Position numbers and translations under genes: made by a program
The notes under the pieces: model-generated
What the model was told of the DNA's origin: nothing
Database searches by the model: none
What the model saw: only the letters and a program-made list of their open reading frames with translations
Source of the DNA: Paenibacillus arenosi
GTDB lineage: Bacteria > Bacillota > Bacilli > Paenibacillales > Paenibacillaceae
NCBI RefSeq assembly: GCF_014841135.1
Contig: NZ_JACYTN010000018.1
Coordinates: 1-64,000 of the forward strand
Reading direction: 5' to 3'
DNA length: 64,000 nucleotides
Shown here: piece by piece, positions 33,896 through 43,053 of the stretch
How the letters are laid out: each line of letters starts with the position of its first letter
How positions within the stretch are numbered: the stretch's first letter is position 1

Positions 33896-34897
33896 ATGGG
33901 ATATCGAGATGTTACATTTCAAGCGGGTACGCAGTTCCTTGTAACGGGAGCAGCTGGTTTTATTGGCTCCAATCTGGTGGAGGCTCTTCTCCAGAAGGGA
34001 ATGAAGGTGAGGGGACTTGATAATTTTTTAACAGGAAAAAAGGAGCATGTGGAATGTTTCCTGAACGATCCCAATTTTACATTTATCGAAGGCGATATTC
34101 GTGATGCAGCTGTATGTCGTGAAGCTTGTACTCAGGTCGATTATGTTCTTCATCAGGCAGCGCTTGGTTCTGTTCCACGTTCTATAAGGGAGCCTGTCCT
34201 TTATGACGAAAATAATATTGTTGGAACACTTCAGCTATTCGAGGCAGCACGGTTATCAGGTAAGGTGAAAAAGGTAGTCTATGCTTCTTCTTCATCGGTG
34301 TATGGGGATGCGGAGCAATTACCTAAAGTGGAAGGGCATGAAGGAAAGCTGCTGTCTCCTTATGCGATAACGAAGGCAGTGAATGAATATTATGGCTCTT
34401 TGTATACAAAATTGTATCAATTGCCATGTGTCGGGCTGCGCTATTTTAATGTATTTGGCAGAAGGCAAGATCCTTATTCCTCTTATGCGGCAGTTATTCC
34501 GCTGTTTGCGAAGCTCTTACTGGAAGGCCAGCAGCCTACCATTAATGGAGATGGACGGCAGACGAGAGACTTCACGTATATTGACAACGTTATCGAGGCT
34601 AATCTAAAAGCTTGTGTGGCGGGAGATGAGGCGAATGGCGAGGTATTCAATATTGCATGCGCGGAATCATTCACCATCGCTGATATGCTACGCATGATGT
34701 GCAAACAGTTGTCTACTCCGTATCTTCCGAATCATGGACCTGATAGGCAAGGAGATATTAAGCACAGTCTGGCTGATATTTCCAAAGCCCGTTCGTTATT
34801 GAATTATACAGCGGAGTGGAATTTCCATCGGGGGTTTGACGAGGCTGCTGCATGGTATCGAACGTATTTTAATCGCCAAATAGAAAGGGAGGTTTGA
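33896..34897 (+). CDS. tviC: UDP-N-acetylglucosamine(uronate) 4-epimerase (TviC/WbpP type)
   Basis: A 333-aa extended short-chain dehydrogenase with an NAD-binding FLVTGAAGFIGSNLVEAL, the catalytic Ser in SSSSVYGD and YAITK (Y-x3-K). The segment GRRQDPYSSYAAVIPLF is characteristic of the WbpP/TviC epimerases, which interconvert UDP-GlcNAc(A) and UDP-GalNAc(A). ATG 33896 has GGAGG ten bases upstream and starts four bases after the dehydrogenase stop. With the preceding gene it would make UDP-GalNAcA. Confidence 0.88.
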   Translation: MGYRDVTFQAGTQFLVTGAAGFIGSNLVEALLQKGMKVRGLDNFLTGKKEHVECFLNDPNFTFIEGDIRDAAVCREACTQVDYVLHQAALGSVPRSIREPVLYDENNIVGTLQLFEAARLSGKVKKVVYASSSSVYGDAEQLPKVEGHEGKLLSPYAITKAVNEYYGSLYTKLYQLPCVGLRYFNVFGRRQDPYSSYAAVIPLFAKLLLEGQQPTINGDGRQTRDFTYIDNVIEANLKACVAGDEANGEVFNIACAESFTIADMLRMMCKQLSTPYLPNHGPDRQGDIKHSLADISKARSLLNYTAEWNFHRGFDEAAAWYRTYFNRQIEREV

Positions 34898-34900
34898 TGG

Positions 34901-36079
34901 ATGGCTCATGCTCCTTATCGCGTTCTGCATGTATTTGCAAGAATGGACAAAGGTGGTGCTGAATCTCGCATTATGGATTTGTACCGCTATATGGACCGCA
35001 GTCACATTCAATTCGACTTCCTTAGTTTAGAGGGCGGGAAGCATTATTTTGATGATGAGATCGCGCAGCTTGGAGGGAGGCGATTTGTTGTTCGCCACCC
35101 AAGAGAGAACTTGATCGGCCATATGCAGGATATGTACCACATAATGAAAACAAAAGGACCTTTTCAAGCGGTGCATGCCCATACGGCACATCATGAAGGC
35201 TTAGTGGCGTTAGCTGCTCGCATAGTTGGCATTCCTCATCGAGTATGTCACGCGCGAACGACGGGCACTTCACAATCAGCTTCGCCGTATAAACGTGCTG
35301 GGCTACTGCTGGGCAGGCTGCTAATCGCATCTTGTGCAACACGTTTGCTTGCAATTAGTCAGGCGGCAGGAAAGTATCTGTTCGGCGAACATGCCATGAA
35401 GCAGGGGAAAGTAGAGCTTGTGCCCGATGCTATAGACTTGTCCGCGTATGAACAAGTCAACCAACTCGATCCGCTCGTTCTACGGCAGCAGGCAGGAGTT
35501 CCACCTTGTGGCATTTTGCTAGGGCATATTGGAAGCTTTCGAACCGTGAAAAATCAAACGTTTTTAGTTCGATTGCTAGGAAATTTACGCAGAACTGGTA
35601 TTGATGCAAGGCTTGTTCTCATTGGAAGCGGGGGACAACGATTAGAGATTGAACGACAAGTTATTGAAGCTGGGCTTGCTGCTTATGTACACTTCCTTGG
35701 TGTTAGAGATGATGTTCCGAGGCTCGTTCGCATGCTTGATGTGTTTATTATGCCATCTCTTTACGAAGGATTAGGAGGAGCGGCCATAGAGGCTCAGGCG
35801 GCAGGGACCGCTTGTGTGCTATCATCCGCTCTGCCGGTTGAAGTGGATATGGGACTTGGTACAGTGAGATTCGTAGACTTGAATGACCCGATGCCTTTTT
35901 GGATGCAGGCTATATTCAAGCAAGCCAATGCAATACGACCAAGTTCTGATGAGATACGAGCAGCCTTCTTCAGAAGAGGATTTATGTTAGAGCATGCCGC
36001 TGAACGCATTCAACGCGCGTATGGGCTAGCAGGCGGCAGCTTTGCGATTAATGATACTGGAAGGATGTACGAAGGATGA
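34901..36079 (+). CDS. GT4-family capsule glycosyltransferase (EpsF-like)
   Basis: A 392-aa GT-B enzyme of the group that includes EpsF and CapH-like transferases. It opens RVLHVFARMDKGGAESRIMDLYRYMD and contains the family's VHAHTAHHEG, a central GHIGSFRTVKNQ and a C-terminal MPSLYEGLGGAAIEAQAAG with acidic donor-binding residues. Donor and linkage are unknown. It starts four bases after the epimerase stop behind GGGAGG, and overlaps the next gene by four bases (ATGA). It is 36% or so like its downstream neighbour by eye in the N-terminal region, suggesting old duplication. Confidence 0.83.
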   Translation: MAHAPYRVLHVFARMDKGGAESRIMDLYRYMDRSHIQFDFLSLEGGKHYFDDEIAQLGGRRFVVRHPRENLIGHMQDMYHIMKTKGPFQAVHAHTAHHEGLVALAARIVGIPHRVCHARTTGTSQSASPYKRAGLLLGRLLIASCATRLLAISQAAGKYLFGEHAMKQGKVELVPDAIDLSAYEQVNQLDPLVLRQQAGVPPCGILLGHIGSFRTVKNQTFLVRLLGNLRRTGIDARLVLIGSGGQRLEIERQVIEAGLAAYVHFLGVRDDVPRLVRMLDVFIMPSLYEGLGGAAIEAQAAGTACVLSSALPVEVDMGLGTVRFVDLNDPMPFWMQAIFKQANAIRPSSDEIRAAFFRRGFMLEHAAERIQRAYGLAGGSFAINDTGRMYEG

Positions 36080-37185
36080 GCAAAGAGTTGAAGCGTGTGC
36101 TGCATATTATTCCGTCAACCGGATTTGGCGGCATTACATCCATGGTGATGAATTTGTACCGTGCACTTGATAAAGAACGTGTACAGTTTGATTTTGCATC
36201 GTTCAATCGCGGTCATTTGCATGATGATATTGTATCTATGGGCGGACGTATTTTTTATTTTGAATATATGAAGAAGCAGGGCGTCTTTCGTTACATGCGC
36301 GCGCTCAAGAAGCTGATCCAAGCGCAGGGGCCTTACCATGCCATTCATGTTCATAATGGCTACAAAGGTGGGTTTGCTTTATTAGCAGCTCGAATGACGG
36401 GAATCGATACACGCATCTGTCATATTCATACGAGTAATGTTGAACAGCGCTGGCAAAGGGCTATATTGCCGATGCTAAAGTCTTTGTCGATTGGGCAAGC
36501 TACTGAGTTGATCGCCTGCGGACAAGATGCAGGAGCATTTATGTATGGAGATCGTTCCTTTTCCATCCTGTTAAATGCGATCCGACCCGAGGAGTATGCG
36601 AATCGTTCTCCGTGGGAGCGTGAGCAGTTGAGGCGAGAGTTGAATATTCCAAGCGATTGTCTTGTCATTGGTCATGTAGGCAGATTATCGCCCGTGAAAA
36701 ATCATCATTTTATGCTGGAAATCGCGGAGGAATTGAAGACCCATCATGCAGGTGTACCGTTTCGATTTGTATTCGTTGGGGATGGACCACTACAATTCGA
36801 GCTGGAGGAGGCCATTCGTAAAAAAGGGCTTGAGAAGCATGTTATGTTGATTGGCTCACGTGAAGATATTCCTGCATTGATGAATTTATTTGATCTCTAT
36901 TTGCTGCCATCTCACTTTGAAGGATTGCCTGTTACGCTCTTAGAAGCGCAAGCCGCGGCGATTCCATGCCTTGTATCCACAGGAGTAACGCGTGAATCTG
37001 ATATAGGTGCAGAAACGGTTACGTTTATGGATTTATCCGCGGGAGCGCAGGCTTGGGCATATGAACTGCTGAGTTGTATTGAGCGGGGACAAGGTAATCA
37101 ACAGGAGGCAGGAGCTAAGCTGGCTGAACGGGGCTATGATGTGAACAGCAGTCTTAGCAGACTGTTACAAATCTATAACGTATAA
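36076..37185 (+). CDS. GT4-family capsule glycosyltransferase (EpsF-like), second copy
   Basis: A 369-aa GT-B enzyme with the same start pattern as its neighbour: RVLHIIPSTGFGGITSMVMNLYRALD, IHVHNGYKGGFALLAARM, GHVGRLSPVKNHHF and LPSHFEGLPVTLLEAQAA. It should add another sugar to the lipid-linked repeat unit; specificity is unknown. It is joined to the previous gene by an ATGA overlap, so translation is coupled. Three GT4 genes in the operon fit a repeat unit of about four sugars if one is placed by an initiating enzyme encoded elsewhere (inference). Confidence 0.83.
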   Translation: MSKELKRVLHIIPSTGFGGITSMVMNLYRALDKERVQFDFASFNRGHLHDDIVSMGGRIFYFEYMKKQGVFRYMRALKKLIQAQGPYHAIHVHNGYKGGFALLAARMTGIDTRICHIHTSNVEQRWQRAILPMLKSLSIGQATELIACGQDAGAFMYGDRSFSILLNAIRPEEYANRSPWEREQLRRELNIPSDCLVIGHVGRLSPVKNHHFMLEIAEELKTHHAGVPFRFVFVGDGPLQFELEEAIRKKGLEKHVMLIGSREDIPALMNLFDLYLLPSHFEGLPVTLLEAQAAAIPCLVSTGVTRESDIGAETVTFMDLSAGAQAWAYELLSCIERGQGNQQEAGAKLAERGYDVNSSLSRLLQIYNV

Positions 37186-37239
37186 GGATCGTAATCGTGG
37201 ATTTATGCAATGCGCTCGCGATAGAAGGGAAGATGTGCC

Positions 37240-38715
37240 GTGTCGCAACGTTTTGTAAAGAGTAGTCATGAGCTGAAAGGAACAGAACTACGTAATCGTA
37301 AGATGTTGTTAGTTTCAAGTCGATTTCCTCGACTTGGCTGGTTCTATCCTAGTATGGTGATAATGCTCATGCTTTACGCAGGTACGCAACAAACATCGCT
37401 GCTTCTTGCAGCCATGGTGTGCATGGGTATTTACATTGCGATATCCTCCGCTGATTTTAATTTCTATTTACTCGTATTTTTGCTTCCCTCTCTTAGCTTG
37501 TTTGTAACGGAACAGGCAGATTCCTCCTACGCAACGATGCTGTTTTTAGCTGCTCTTGTAAAGCATGTTGCTTCGAGAATGAGCAGCATGAAGCTACACG
37601 TAGTCGGATTGCTAGGTGTATTAGGGATTATCCTGCTCGAATTGCTGCATGTGTTCACTTATTTATCGGAATGGATGAATCCGACTGTCAGATGGATTGC
37701 ACTGATGCTATATGCTAGCTTGCTAATCATCGATATGAATTTCAAACCCAATTTCAAGCGAGCTGTCTACACGTTTACTTGCGGCATTTTCGTTTCAAGT
37801 GCTTGTGGATTGGTAATGAACATAACCAGTGAATTCACTTCCGGTCCATTTCGGAGGTTCGAGGGTGTAGGCGGCGATCCGAATGGTTTCGGTATGATGG
37901 TGTTGATGGCGGCTTTTTTCCTATTGCATGTGTACAAGCAAGCTCGACAACCCAATATTCTGCTAATATATAGTTCTCTTGGATTGCTCCTGCTGGGATT
38001 AACAACATTATCTCGGACTTATTTTCTTACCATGGGATTTATGGTGCTCCTGTTGCTTGGTTATATGGTACTTACTTCAGATCGGAATAGTAAAAGAATG
38101 CGTTCAAAGATTATCGGGGCAGTTACGATACTAGGAGCTGCATTTGCCATTCCGGTTATACAATTAGTACATTCGATAATCGAGCGGATGTCCATTGGAA
38201 GCAGCCTAGATACCATGACAGGCTCTCGTTCCTTTCTAGCTGAGCAATATTGGACGGTGTTCAAAGATTCATCATGGTGGGAGTTGTTAGTTGGGAGAGG
38301 GATAATAGGCTATTTGCCACAGAGTCGAATTTCTGTACATGGTCAGCAAATGGGTCCGCATAATACGTATTTAGAGTCACTTGTTGCGTGGGGATTGGTA
38401 GGATCAGTTGTCTTTGTCGTTTTTGTAATGCTATTGACTTATGTACAGCGGGTGAAATCTAGAGTAGGATCTGAAAGCACCTTATCATTATCAGCAAATA
38501 TACGATCAAAGCTAAGTTTCCTCGCTTTTCTACCTATCATCTCCACGATGATCTTTTTACTGTCTTTGCATTCGCTAGGTATGTATACCACCTACTTCTA
38601 TCTCGTGCTGCTGATTATGAATTTGTACTATACGGAACCGGAAAGCACTGAGGCGATGGAAGGTATCAGCAGCGGTAGTACTGTATCGACTGTAAAAGGG
38701 AGCGGGAATACATGA
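37240..38715 (+). CDS. O-antigen/capsule polymerase-like membrane protein (Wzy)
   Basis: A 491-aa protein with about ten to twelve hydrophobic helices and a large extracytoplasmic loop, the topology of Wzy polymerases (O-antigen ligase/polymerase superfamily). The segment RGIIGYLPQSR...HNTYLESLVAWGLVG matches the HNxYLE-like motif conserved near the end of that superfamily. It would polymerise repeat units on the outer face of the membrane. The GTG at 37240 is used because GAAGGGAAG lies seven bases upstream; no ATG is available nearby. It overlaps the flippase gene by four bases. Confidence 0.8.
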   Translation: MSQRFVKSSHELKGTELRNRKMLLVSSRFPRLGWFYPSMVIMLMLYAGTQQTSLLLAAMVCMGIYIAISSADFNFYLLVFLLPSLSLFVTEQADSSYATMLFLAALVKHVASRMSSMKLHVVGLLGVLGIILLELLHVFTYLSEWMNPTVRWIALMLYASLLIIDMNFKPNFKRAVYTFTCGIFVSSACGLVMNITSEFTSGPFRRFEGVGGDPNGFGMMVLMAAFFLLHVYKQARQPNILLIYSSLGLLLLGLTTLSRTYFLTMGFMVLLLLGYMVLTSDRNSKRMRSKIIGAVTILGAAFAIPVIQLVHSIIERMSIGSSLDTMTGSRSFLAEQYWTVFKDSSWWELLVGRGIIGYLPQSRISVHGQQMGPHNTYLESLVAWGLVGSVVFVVFVMLLTYVQRVKSRVGSESTLSLSANIRSKLSFLAFLPIISTMIFLLSLHSLGMYTTYFYLVLLIMNLYYTEPESTEAMEGISSGSTVSTVKGSGNT

Positions 38716-40235
38716 GAAGCAAGCTCGCTCTATACAATCTCTCGGCGAGTCTAGCTTTGCAATTCATAACGGCACTTGTCGGCATTATATTGCCGCGCTT
38801 TATCATTGAAGCCTATGGCTCATCTATGAATGGAATGATTGCTTCCATTACGCAGGTGATGCGGTATTTATCTATCGTGGAAGCTGGGCTAGGAGCTGCA
38901 TGTATTGCGGCTTTATATCTCCCGCTAGCGAATAACGACACGAATCAGGTAAGTACAGTTTTATCAGCGGCAAGAATGCTTTATAACAGAACGGGCAAGT
39001 TATTTGCTATTTTCGCTGTAGTGGCAGTGCTTGTCTATCCATTTCTCGTCTACGCTCAAGTTCCTGTATTTACGGCTGGGGCGATGGTGCTTATTATGGC
39101 GGGTGGTGGATTGAGCGAATATTATTTAATAGGCAAATATCGTGTACTTCTGATCGCTGACCAAAAAAGCTATATCATTTCACTCATTCAGTCGGCTGGA
39201 GTTGTGATTAATGCAGTCGTATGTATATTGCTAATCACATTTGGCGTTGCTGCGCTCACAATGCAGGCTGCTGCGACATTTATTTTTGCATCAAGGGCTG
39301 TATTTATAAAATGGTACATCACTCGAAAGTATAAGCAGATCAATTATCGGGCATCACCTGATATGGAATCGTTAAAGCAGCGTAAGGATGTATTTATTCA
39401 TCAGCTCAATGGTTTAGTTGTATTCGGATTACCACCTATCATCAACACTATATTTTGTAATTTGCAAGAAGTAAGTGTTTATTCGGTATACAGTATGGTG
39501 TTTGTCGCAGTGAACATGTTTGTTGCTTCTTTCACTTCTGGTGTAATGGCGTCCTTTGGGCAATTGCTGGCTAAGGGTGATGTTACCGTGTTGAGGCACA
39601 GTTTCAAAAGTTTTGAGTATGTGTTCGGTGTTGTGCTTACTTGGGTGTATGCATGTACCGCGCTGCTCCTAATTCCCTTTATTCAAGTGTATACCTCCGG
39701 TATTCGGGATGCAGATTATATTCGCCCAGACCTTGCTATGTTGTTCGTAGCTGTTGGGGTCGTAAGCAATCTTCGTACGCCGCATCACATGATTGTCCAA
39801 GCCGCAGGTCACTTTCGAGAAACGAGAATACCTTCTATTATTGAGGCCGCGATCAGTGTGATAGCTTCACTGTTATTTGTACGATGGTTCGGTGCGTCAG
39901 GGGTGTTACTAGGAATGCTTTGTGCTCATCTTTATCGAACGCCGGAGCTTATTTGGTATACGAATAGAACGATTTTAGGGCGATCCCCTATGTCTGGACT
40001 TATTCGAAATATCCGGAATATAGGGTTGGGGGTAGGAGCGGCTCTGTTGTGTTCGTATCTGTTTACCTTGAATGTTGACTCGTTATGGCAATGGTTCAAT
40101 TATGCTGTTATTACAGCAATTGTCGTGCTCGTTATAGTGGTTGCAGGGAATTTGATTGGTGAACCGAATTCAGCTAGAACGGTGTTGGTGAAAGGGAAGA
40201 CTCTGTATCGAGGGATACGAAGTAAATGGAGATGA
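38712..40235 (+). CDS. Polysaccharide flippase-like membrane protein (Wzx)
   Basis: A 507-aa protein with about twelve transmembrane helices, similar in layout to the MATE-like Wzx/PST flippases that move undecaprenyl-linked repeat units across the membrane. It begins ALYNLSASLALQFITALVGIILPRFIIEAYG, which matches the opening of the family. It is the last gene of the capsule operon and starts inside the wzy stop (ATGA). A weak hairpin at 40328 may end the transcript. Confidence 0.82.
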   Translation: MRSKLALYNLSASLALQFITALVGIILPRFIIEAYGSSMNGMIASITQVMRYLSIVEAGLGAACIAALYLPLANNDTNQVSTVLSAARMLYNRTGKLFAIFAVVAVLVYPFLVYAQVPVFTAGAMVLIMAGGGLSEYYLIGKYRVLLIADQKSYIISLIQSAGVVINAVVCILLITFGVAALTMQAAATFIFASRAVFIKWYITRKYKQINYRASPDMESLKQRKDVFIHQLNGLVVFGLPPIINTIFCNLQEVSVYSVYSMVFVAVNMFVASFTSGVMASFGQLLAKGDVTVLRHSFKSFEYVFGVVLTWVYACTALLLIPFIQVYTSGIRDADYIRPDLAMLFVAVGVVSNLRTPHHMIVQAAGHFRETRIPSIIEAAISVIASLLFVRWFGASGVLLGMLCAHLYRTPELIWYTNRTILGRSPMSGLIRNIRNIGLGVGAALLCSYLFTLNVDSLWQWFNYAVITAIVVLVIVVAGNLIGEPNSARTVLVKGKTLYRGIRSKWR

Positions 40236-40327
40236 GCGGGTACTGATTCAAAGAGGGATGACTTATTCATGGGATAGTGTGAGATGAAAAATAACATGCG
40301 TGAGAAAGTTTATGAGTACTAGGAAAG

Positions 40328-40351
40328 CATGCATGGATAATGCATGTTTTT
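40328..40351 (+). terminator. Possible terminator of the capsule operon
   Basis: CATGCAT (40328-40334) pairs with ATGCATG (40340-40346) followed by TTTTTCG. The stem is short. Confidence 0.5.
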
Positions 40352-40405
40352 CGTTTGCAGTGCTCTATTGTGGTGGCTAATTCAAGCTGGGTAATGGTAC
40401 AATAG

Positions 40406-40419
40406 CTTAAACGTTTAAG
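40406..40419. promoter_or_regulatory. LacI-type operator, copy 1
   Basis: The perfect palindrome CTTAAACGTTTAAG, with a central CG as in LacI/GalR-family operators, lies 62 bases before the LacI-family gene. An identical copy lies before the MFS gene. Confidence 0.75.
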
Positions 40420-40481
40420 TGATTAAGGAGACTAGAAATGTAGGTTGCTATAAATGAACTAGGAGATGAGTAGGTGAATGC

Positions 40482-41396
40482 TTGAAAAAAGTGACGATTA
40501 AAGATATTGCGAAGGAAGCAAATGTGTCCACAGCAACCGTAAGCTACATATTGAACAATGTCCCGAAGCAGACGATCACGGATGAAACACGTTGTCGGGT
40601 GCTGGCAGCAGCGGAGCGCTTGAACTATGTACCTAATCTCGCCGCACGATCTCTTGTTAAGCGTAAGACGGGTCTAATTGGCATTTTGATTAATCGCGTT
40701 GCGGGTGAACCGTGGTGGAGACGGCTACGTTACGCAGACATGGTGAATCGATTGGAGCAGTTGCTAACCGAGCGAGGTTATCACGTCGTGCTGTCTAGTA
40801 TAGATGCAGAGAAACCGAAAGTAGGCATTATTGCGGAGCGAAAGCTGGATGGAGTGTTTTTAATCGATGTAAAAGAGGAACATTTTTATTCCATTTCGCA
40901 TCACTTTCCAGCGGGTGTGCCTTTGGTTGTCATTGATAGCTTGGTTGAGGATACGTTATTTTATAAAGTAATCCATGATGTGAAAGGCGCGTTAGAAAGC
41001 GCACAAGCATGGAATGCTGACCATGATTGTTACTATATCATAGAGTCTTATTACAATGAGCCTTATGTACGAGCAATTAAAGACGTGATTGGAGTGGCTG
41101 AAGATCGAATACATCTGATGGAAGATGAGGGGGAAATGGCTGAATTTATTCATAAGCAGCCTGCCGGGTGCAAAGGCATTATTTTCAATGAATTTGTAGG
41201 AATGCTCGCTGGTAAATACGTTGACCCGTCTCATTTGACGATTATTAGCACATCGGGTTGTCCAGAGGTTGTTCCTGCACGAGCCAAGTATGTGTCTGCG
41301 GCAGCTAGCAAGTCACAAGTTAGCTTTGAGCTGATGATGCAATTGCTTAAGCAGGATGCGGAGCTTCCCACTGATAAATATATAAAAGTGAAATGA
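40482..41396 (+). CDS. LacI-family transcriptional regulator
   Basis: A 304-aa regulator. The N-terminal helix-turn-helix (VTIKDIAKEANVSTATVSYILNN) and hinge helix region (AARSLVKRKTG) are typical. The effector domain (60-304) is a periplasmic-binding-like fold. A TTG start at 40482 is forced, since the family consensus begins KKVTIKDIAK; GTAGGTGA lies just upstream. The identical palindromes before this gene and before the MFS gene at 41475 indicate that it controls both. The ligand is unknown and no sugar-use genes lie next to it. Confidence 0.88.
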   Translation: MKKVTIKDIAKEANVSTATVSYILNNVPKQTITDETRCRVLAAAERLNYVPNLAARSLVKRKTGLIGILINRVAGEPWWRRLRYADMVNRLEQLLTERGYHVVLSSIDAEKPKVGIIAERKLDGVFLIDVKEEHFYSISHHFPAGVPLVVIDSLVEDTLFYKVIHDVKGALESAQAWNADHDCYYIIESYYNEPYVRAIKDVIGVAEDRIHLMEDEGEMAEFIHKQPAGCKGIIFNEFVGMLAGKYVDPSHLTIISTSGCPEVVPARAKYVSAAASKSQVSFELMMQLLKQDAELPTDKYIKVK

Positions 41397-41440
41397 GGAT
41401 GAACATAAAAGCAGAGTAAAATCTGTTTTTTATTTCTTAA

Positions 41441-41454
41441 CTTAAACGTTTAAG
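41441..41454. promoter_or_regulatory. LacI-type operator, copy 2
   Basis: CTTAAACGTTTAAG, identical to the site at 40406, placed 20 bases upstream of the MFS start and partly over its likely promoter region. Confidence 0.75.
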
Positions 41455-41474
41455 CGATGTCTAGGGGAGACTTG

Positions 41475-42728
41475 ATGATGGAATTAGCAAGAGAAGAAGT
41501 AGGGATACAGCAGGCAAATACGTCGTTATGGCGCAATCGTACGTTTCTTGGTTTGTTTGCTAGTTATGCGGTTTCCTTGTTTGGAAACATGTTTCACAAT
41601 ATTGCATTAAACTTATGGGTGCTGCAGACGACAGGCAGTGCAAAGCAGATGTCTATCATTGTTATTTCGCATTTAATCGTCGGCGTAGTATTTGGTTCCT
41701 TCGCCGGGACATTTGCGGATCGTATCGATCGCCGGGTATTAATGATGTTCTCGAACATATGTCGATTGGTACTCGTAGTAGGAATTGCTTATGTGATGAC
41801 ACAGCCTGACGTACCTTTCTATGTACTTGTGATATTAACTACTTTAGTAGCATTTGCGGGTGTATTTCATGGCCCGGCGTTTCATTCTTCACTTGCGGAT
41901 ATCGTAGGAAAAGAACAGATCCCGCAGGCGATAGGAATCATTAATATCGCGGATAACATCATTCGTGTATCGGGCTTTGCTTTGGGTGGAATGGCGGTTG
42001 CATTGTTTGGCGGCGTTGTCGCGATATTGATTGATGCGGGGGCATTTCTCGTATCTACCTTATGCTTATTGGTGGCAGGTCAGTTCCCTCGTAAAAGGGA
42101 GCGCAGTGAAGGGCAAAAATCCAGCTTTATTGAAGATTTCCGCGAAGGATTCAAAGTGGTATGGCATAATCCTTATGCCAAAGCAGGTCTGATTCTAATG
42201 CCTGTGTTGTCGTGCAGCTTCATGTCATCGTTTATGATTATTCAAGTAATGGCTGTGCAGGTATGGCATGCAGATGGATTTGTATTTGGGCTTATTGAAG
42301 CATCTATCCCTTTGGGATATTTAATAGGTTCGATAGGAATTATGTTATTTAGTGAACGCCTTGGCCGAAGAGGGTATTGGGTTATAGCTGGAGCGATTGG
42401 GATGGGTCCGATCTTCTATTTGATTGCGCAAGCAGGTTCAGCGGTAGCGGCTCTGCCTTTGATTTTAATCATTGGTTGTTTGTTTGCGTTTAGTACGCTC
42501 ATTATTAATATTATGCTGCGGGTTGAGATCGATACATCTGTTCAGGGGCGCGTCTTTGGAATTCTTGGTTCCATAATAGGCGTTACGCCGCCGGTGGGGA
42601 TCGCAATTTGTTCGGCAATTTCGGATAGTTACGGACCAGAGACAGCGCTTACAGCTAGTGCGATTGCGACGCTGGTGGTGAGTGTCGCTGCGGTGGCTTG
42701 GAATAAGCCGATGAGGGATTATCGTTAG
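41475..42728 (+). CDS. MFS transporter (MFS_3/enterobactin-exporter-like group)
   Basis: A 417-aa major facilitator with about twelve helices. The loop between helices 2 and 3 reads GTFADRIDRRVLMM, the MFS motif A variant of drug and siderophore exporters of the MFS_3 group, and WRNRTFLGLFASYAVSLFGNMF opens the first helix. The substrate is unknown. ATG 41475 (or 41478) is preferred over ATG 41457, because AGGGGAG at 41463-41469 is inside the longer reading and correctly spaced for the later start. The gene is preceded by the LacI-type palindrome. Confidence 0.82.
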   Translation: MMELAREEVGIQQANTSLWRNRTFLGLFASYAVSLFGNMFHNIALNLWVLQTTGSAKQMSIIVISHLIVGVVFGSFAGTFADRIDRRVLMMFSNICRLVLVVGIAYVMTQPDVPFYVLVILTTLVAFAGVFHGPAFHSSLADIVGKEQIPQAIGIINIADNIIRVSGFALGGMAVALFGGVVAILIDAGAFLVSTLCLLVAGQFPRKRERSEGQKSSFIEDFREGFKVVWHNPYAKAGLILMPVLSCSFMSSFMIIQVMAVQVWHADGFVFGLIEASIPLGYLIGSIGIMLFSERLGRRGYWVIAGAIGMGPIFYLIAQAGSAVAALPLILIIGCLFAFSTLIINIMLRVEIDTSVQGRVFGILGSIIGVTPPVGIAICSAISDSYGPETALTASAIATLVVSVAAVAWNKPMRDYR

Positions 42729-42749
42729 AAGTGAAATAGTGAATTTCAG

Positions 42750-42992
42750 TTGGTTACACTTGGTGGGGTTCGTCTCGTAGATACGAATCTTGGAGATGAT
42801 CAGCGTCCGATGAACTTTGAGAGATGTGAGCTTGAAAATAGTACGATAAGAAACTGTAATTTGAGAAATGTGGAGATTTCTAATAGTGATTTGACGGGTA
42901 TGAAAATATATAATATTTCGGTAGAGGAGTTGCTTGCAGCGTATGTTCAGATGAATCAGAGAAAACTCTATATAATGATGTCGTTACTCTAA
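42750..42992 (+). pseudogene. Pentapeptide-repeat protein, probable 5'-truncated remnant
   Basis: Eighty residues that match the C-terminal part of the roughly 150-aa Bacillus-type pentapeptide-repeat proteins: NFERCELENSTIRNCNL with leucine/phenylalanine every fifth residue, then NSDLTGMKIYNISVEELLAAY. The expected N-terminal repeats are missing. The only possible start, TTG 42750, has no Shine-Dalgarno and lies 21 bases after the MFS stop. A small functional protein cannot be excluded. Confidence 0.5.
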
Positions 42993-43019
42993 GATAGCTC
43001 GAATACGTTTTGGAAATGT

Positions 43020-43050
43020 AAAACGCAGGGTTCTGCATCCCTGCGTTTTA
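43020..43050. terminator. Bidirectional terminator
   Basis: AAAACGCAGGG pairs perfectly with CCCTGCGTTTT around an eight-base loop, serving the plus-strand MFS/pentapeptide region and the minus-strand protease. Confidence 0.8.
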
Positions 43051-43053
43051 CAA

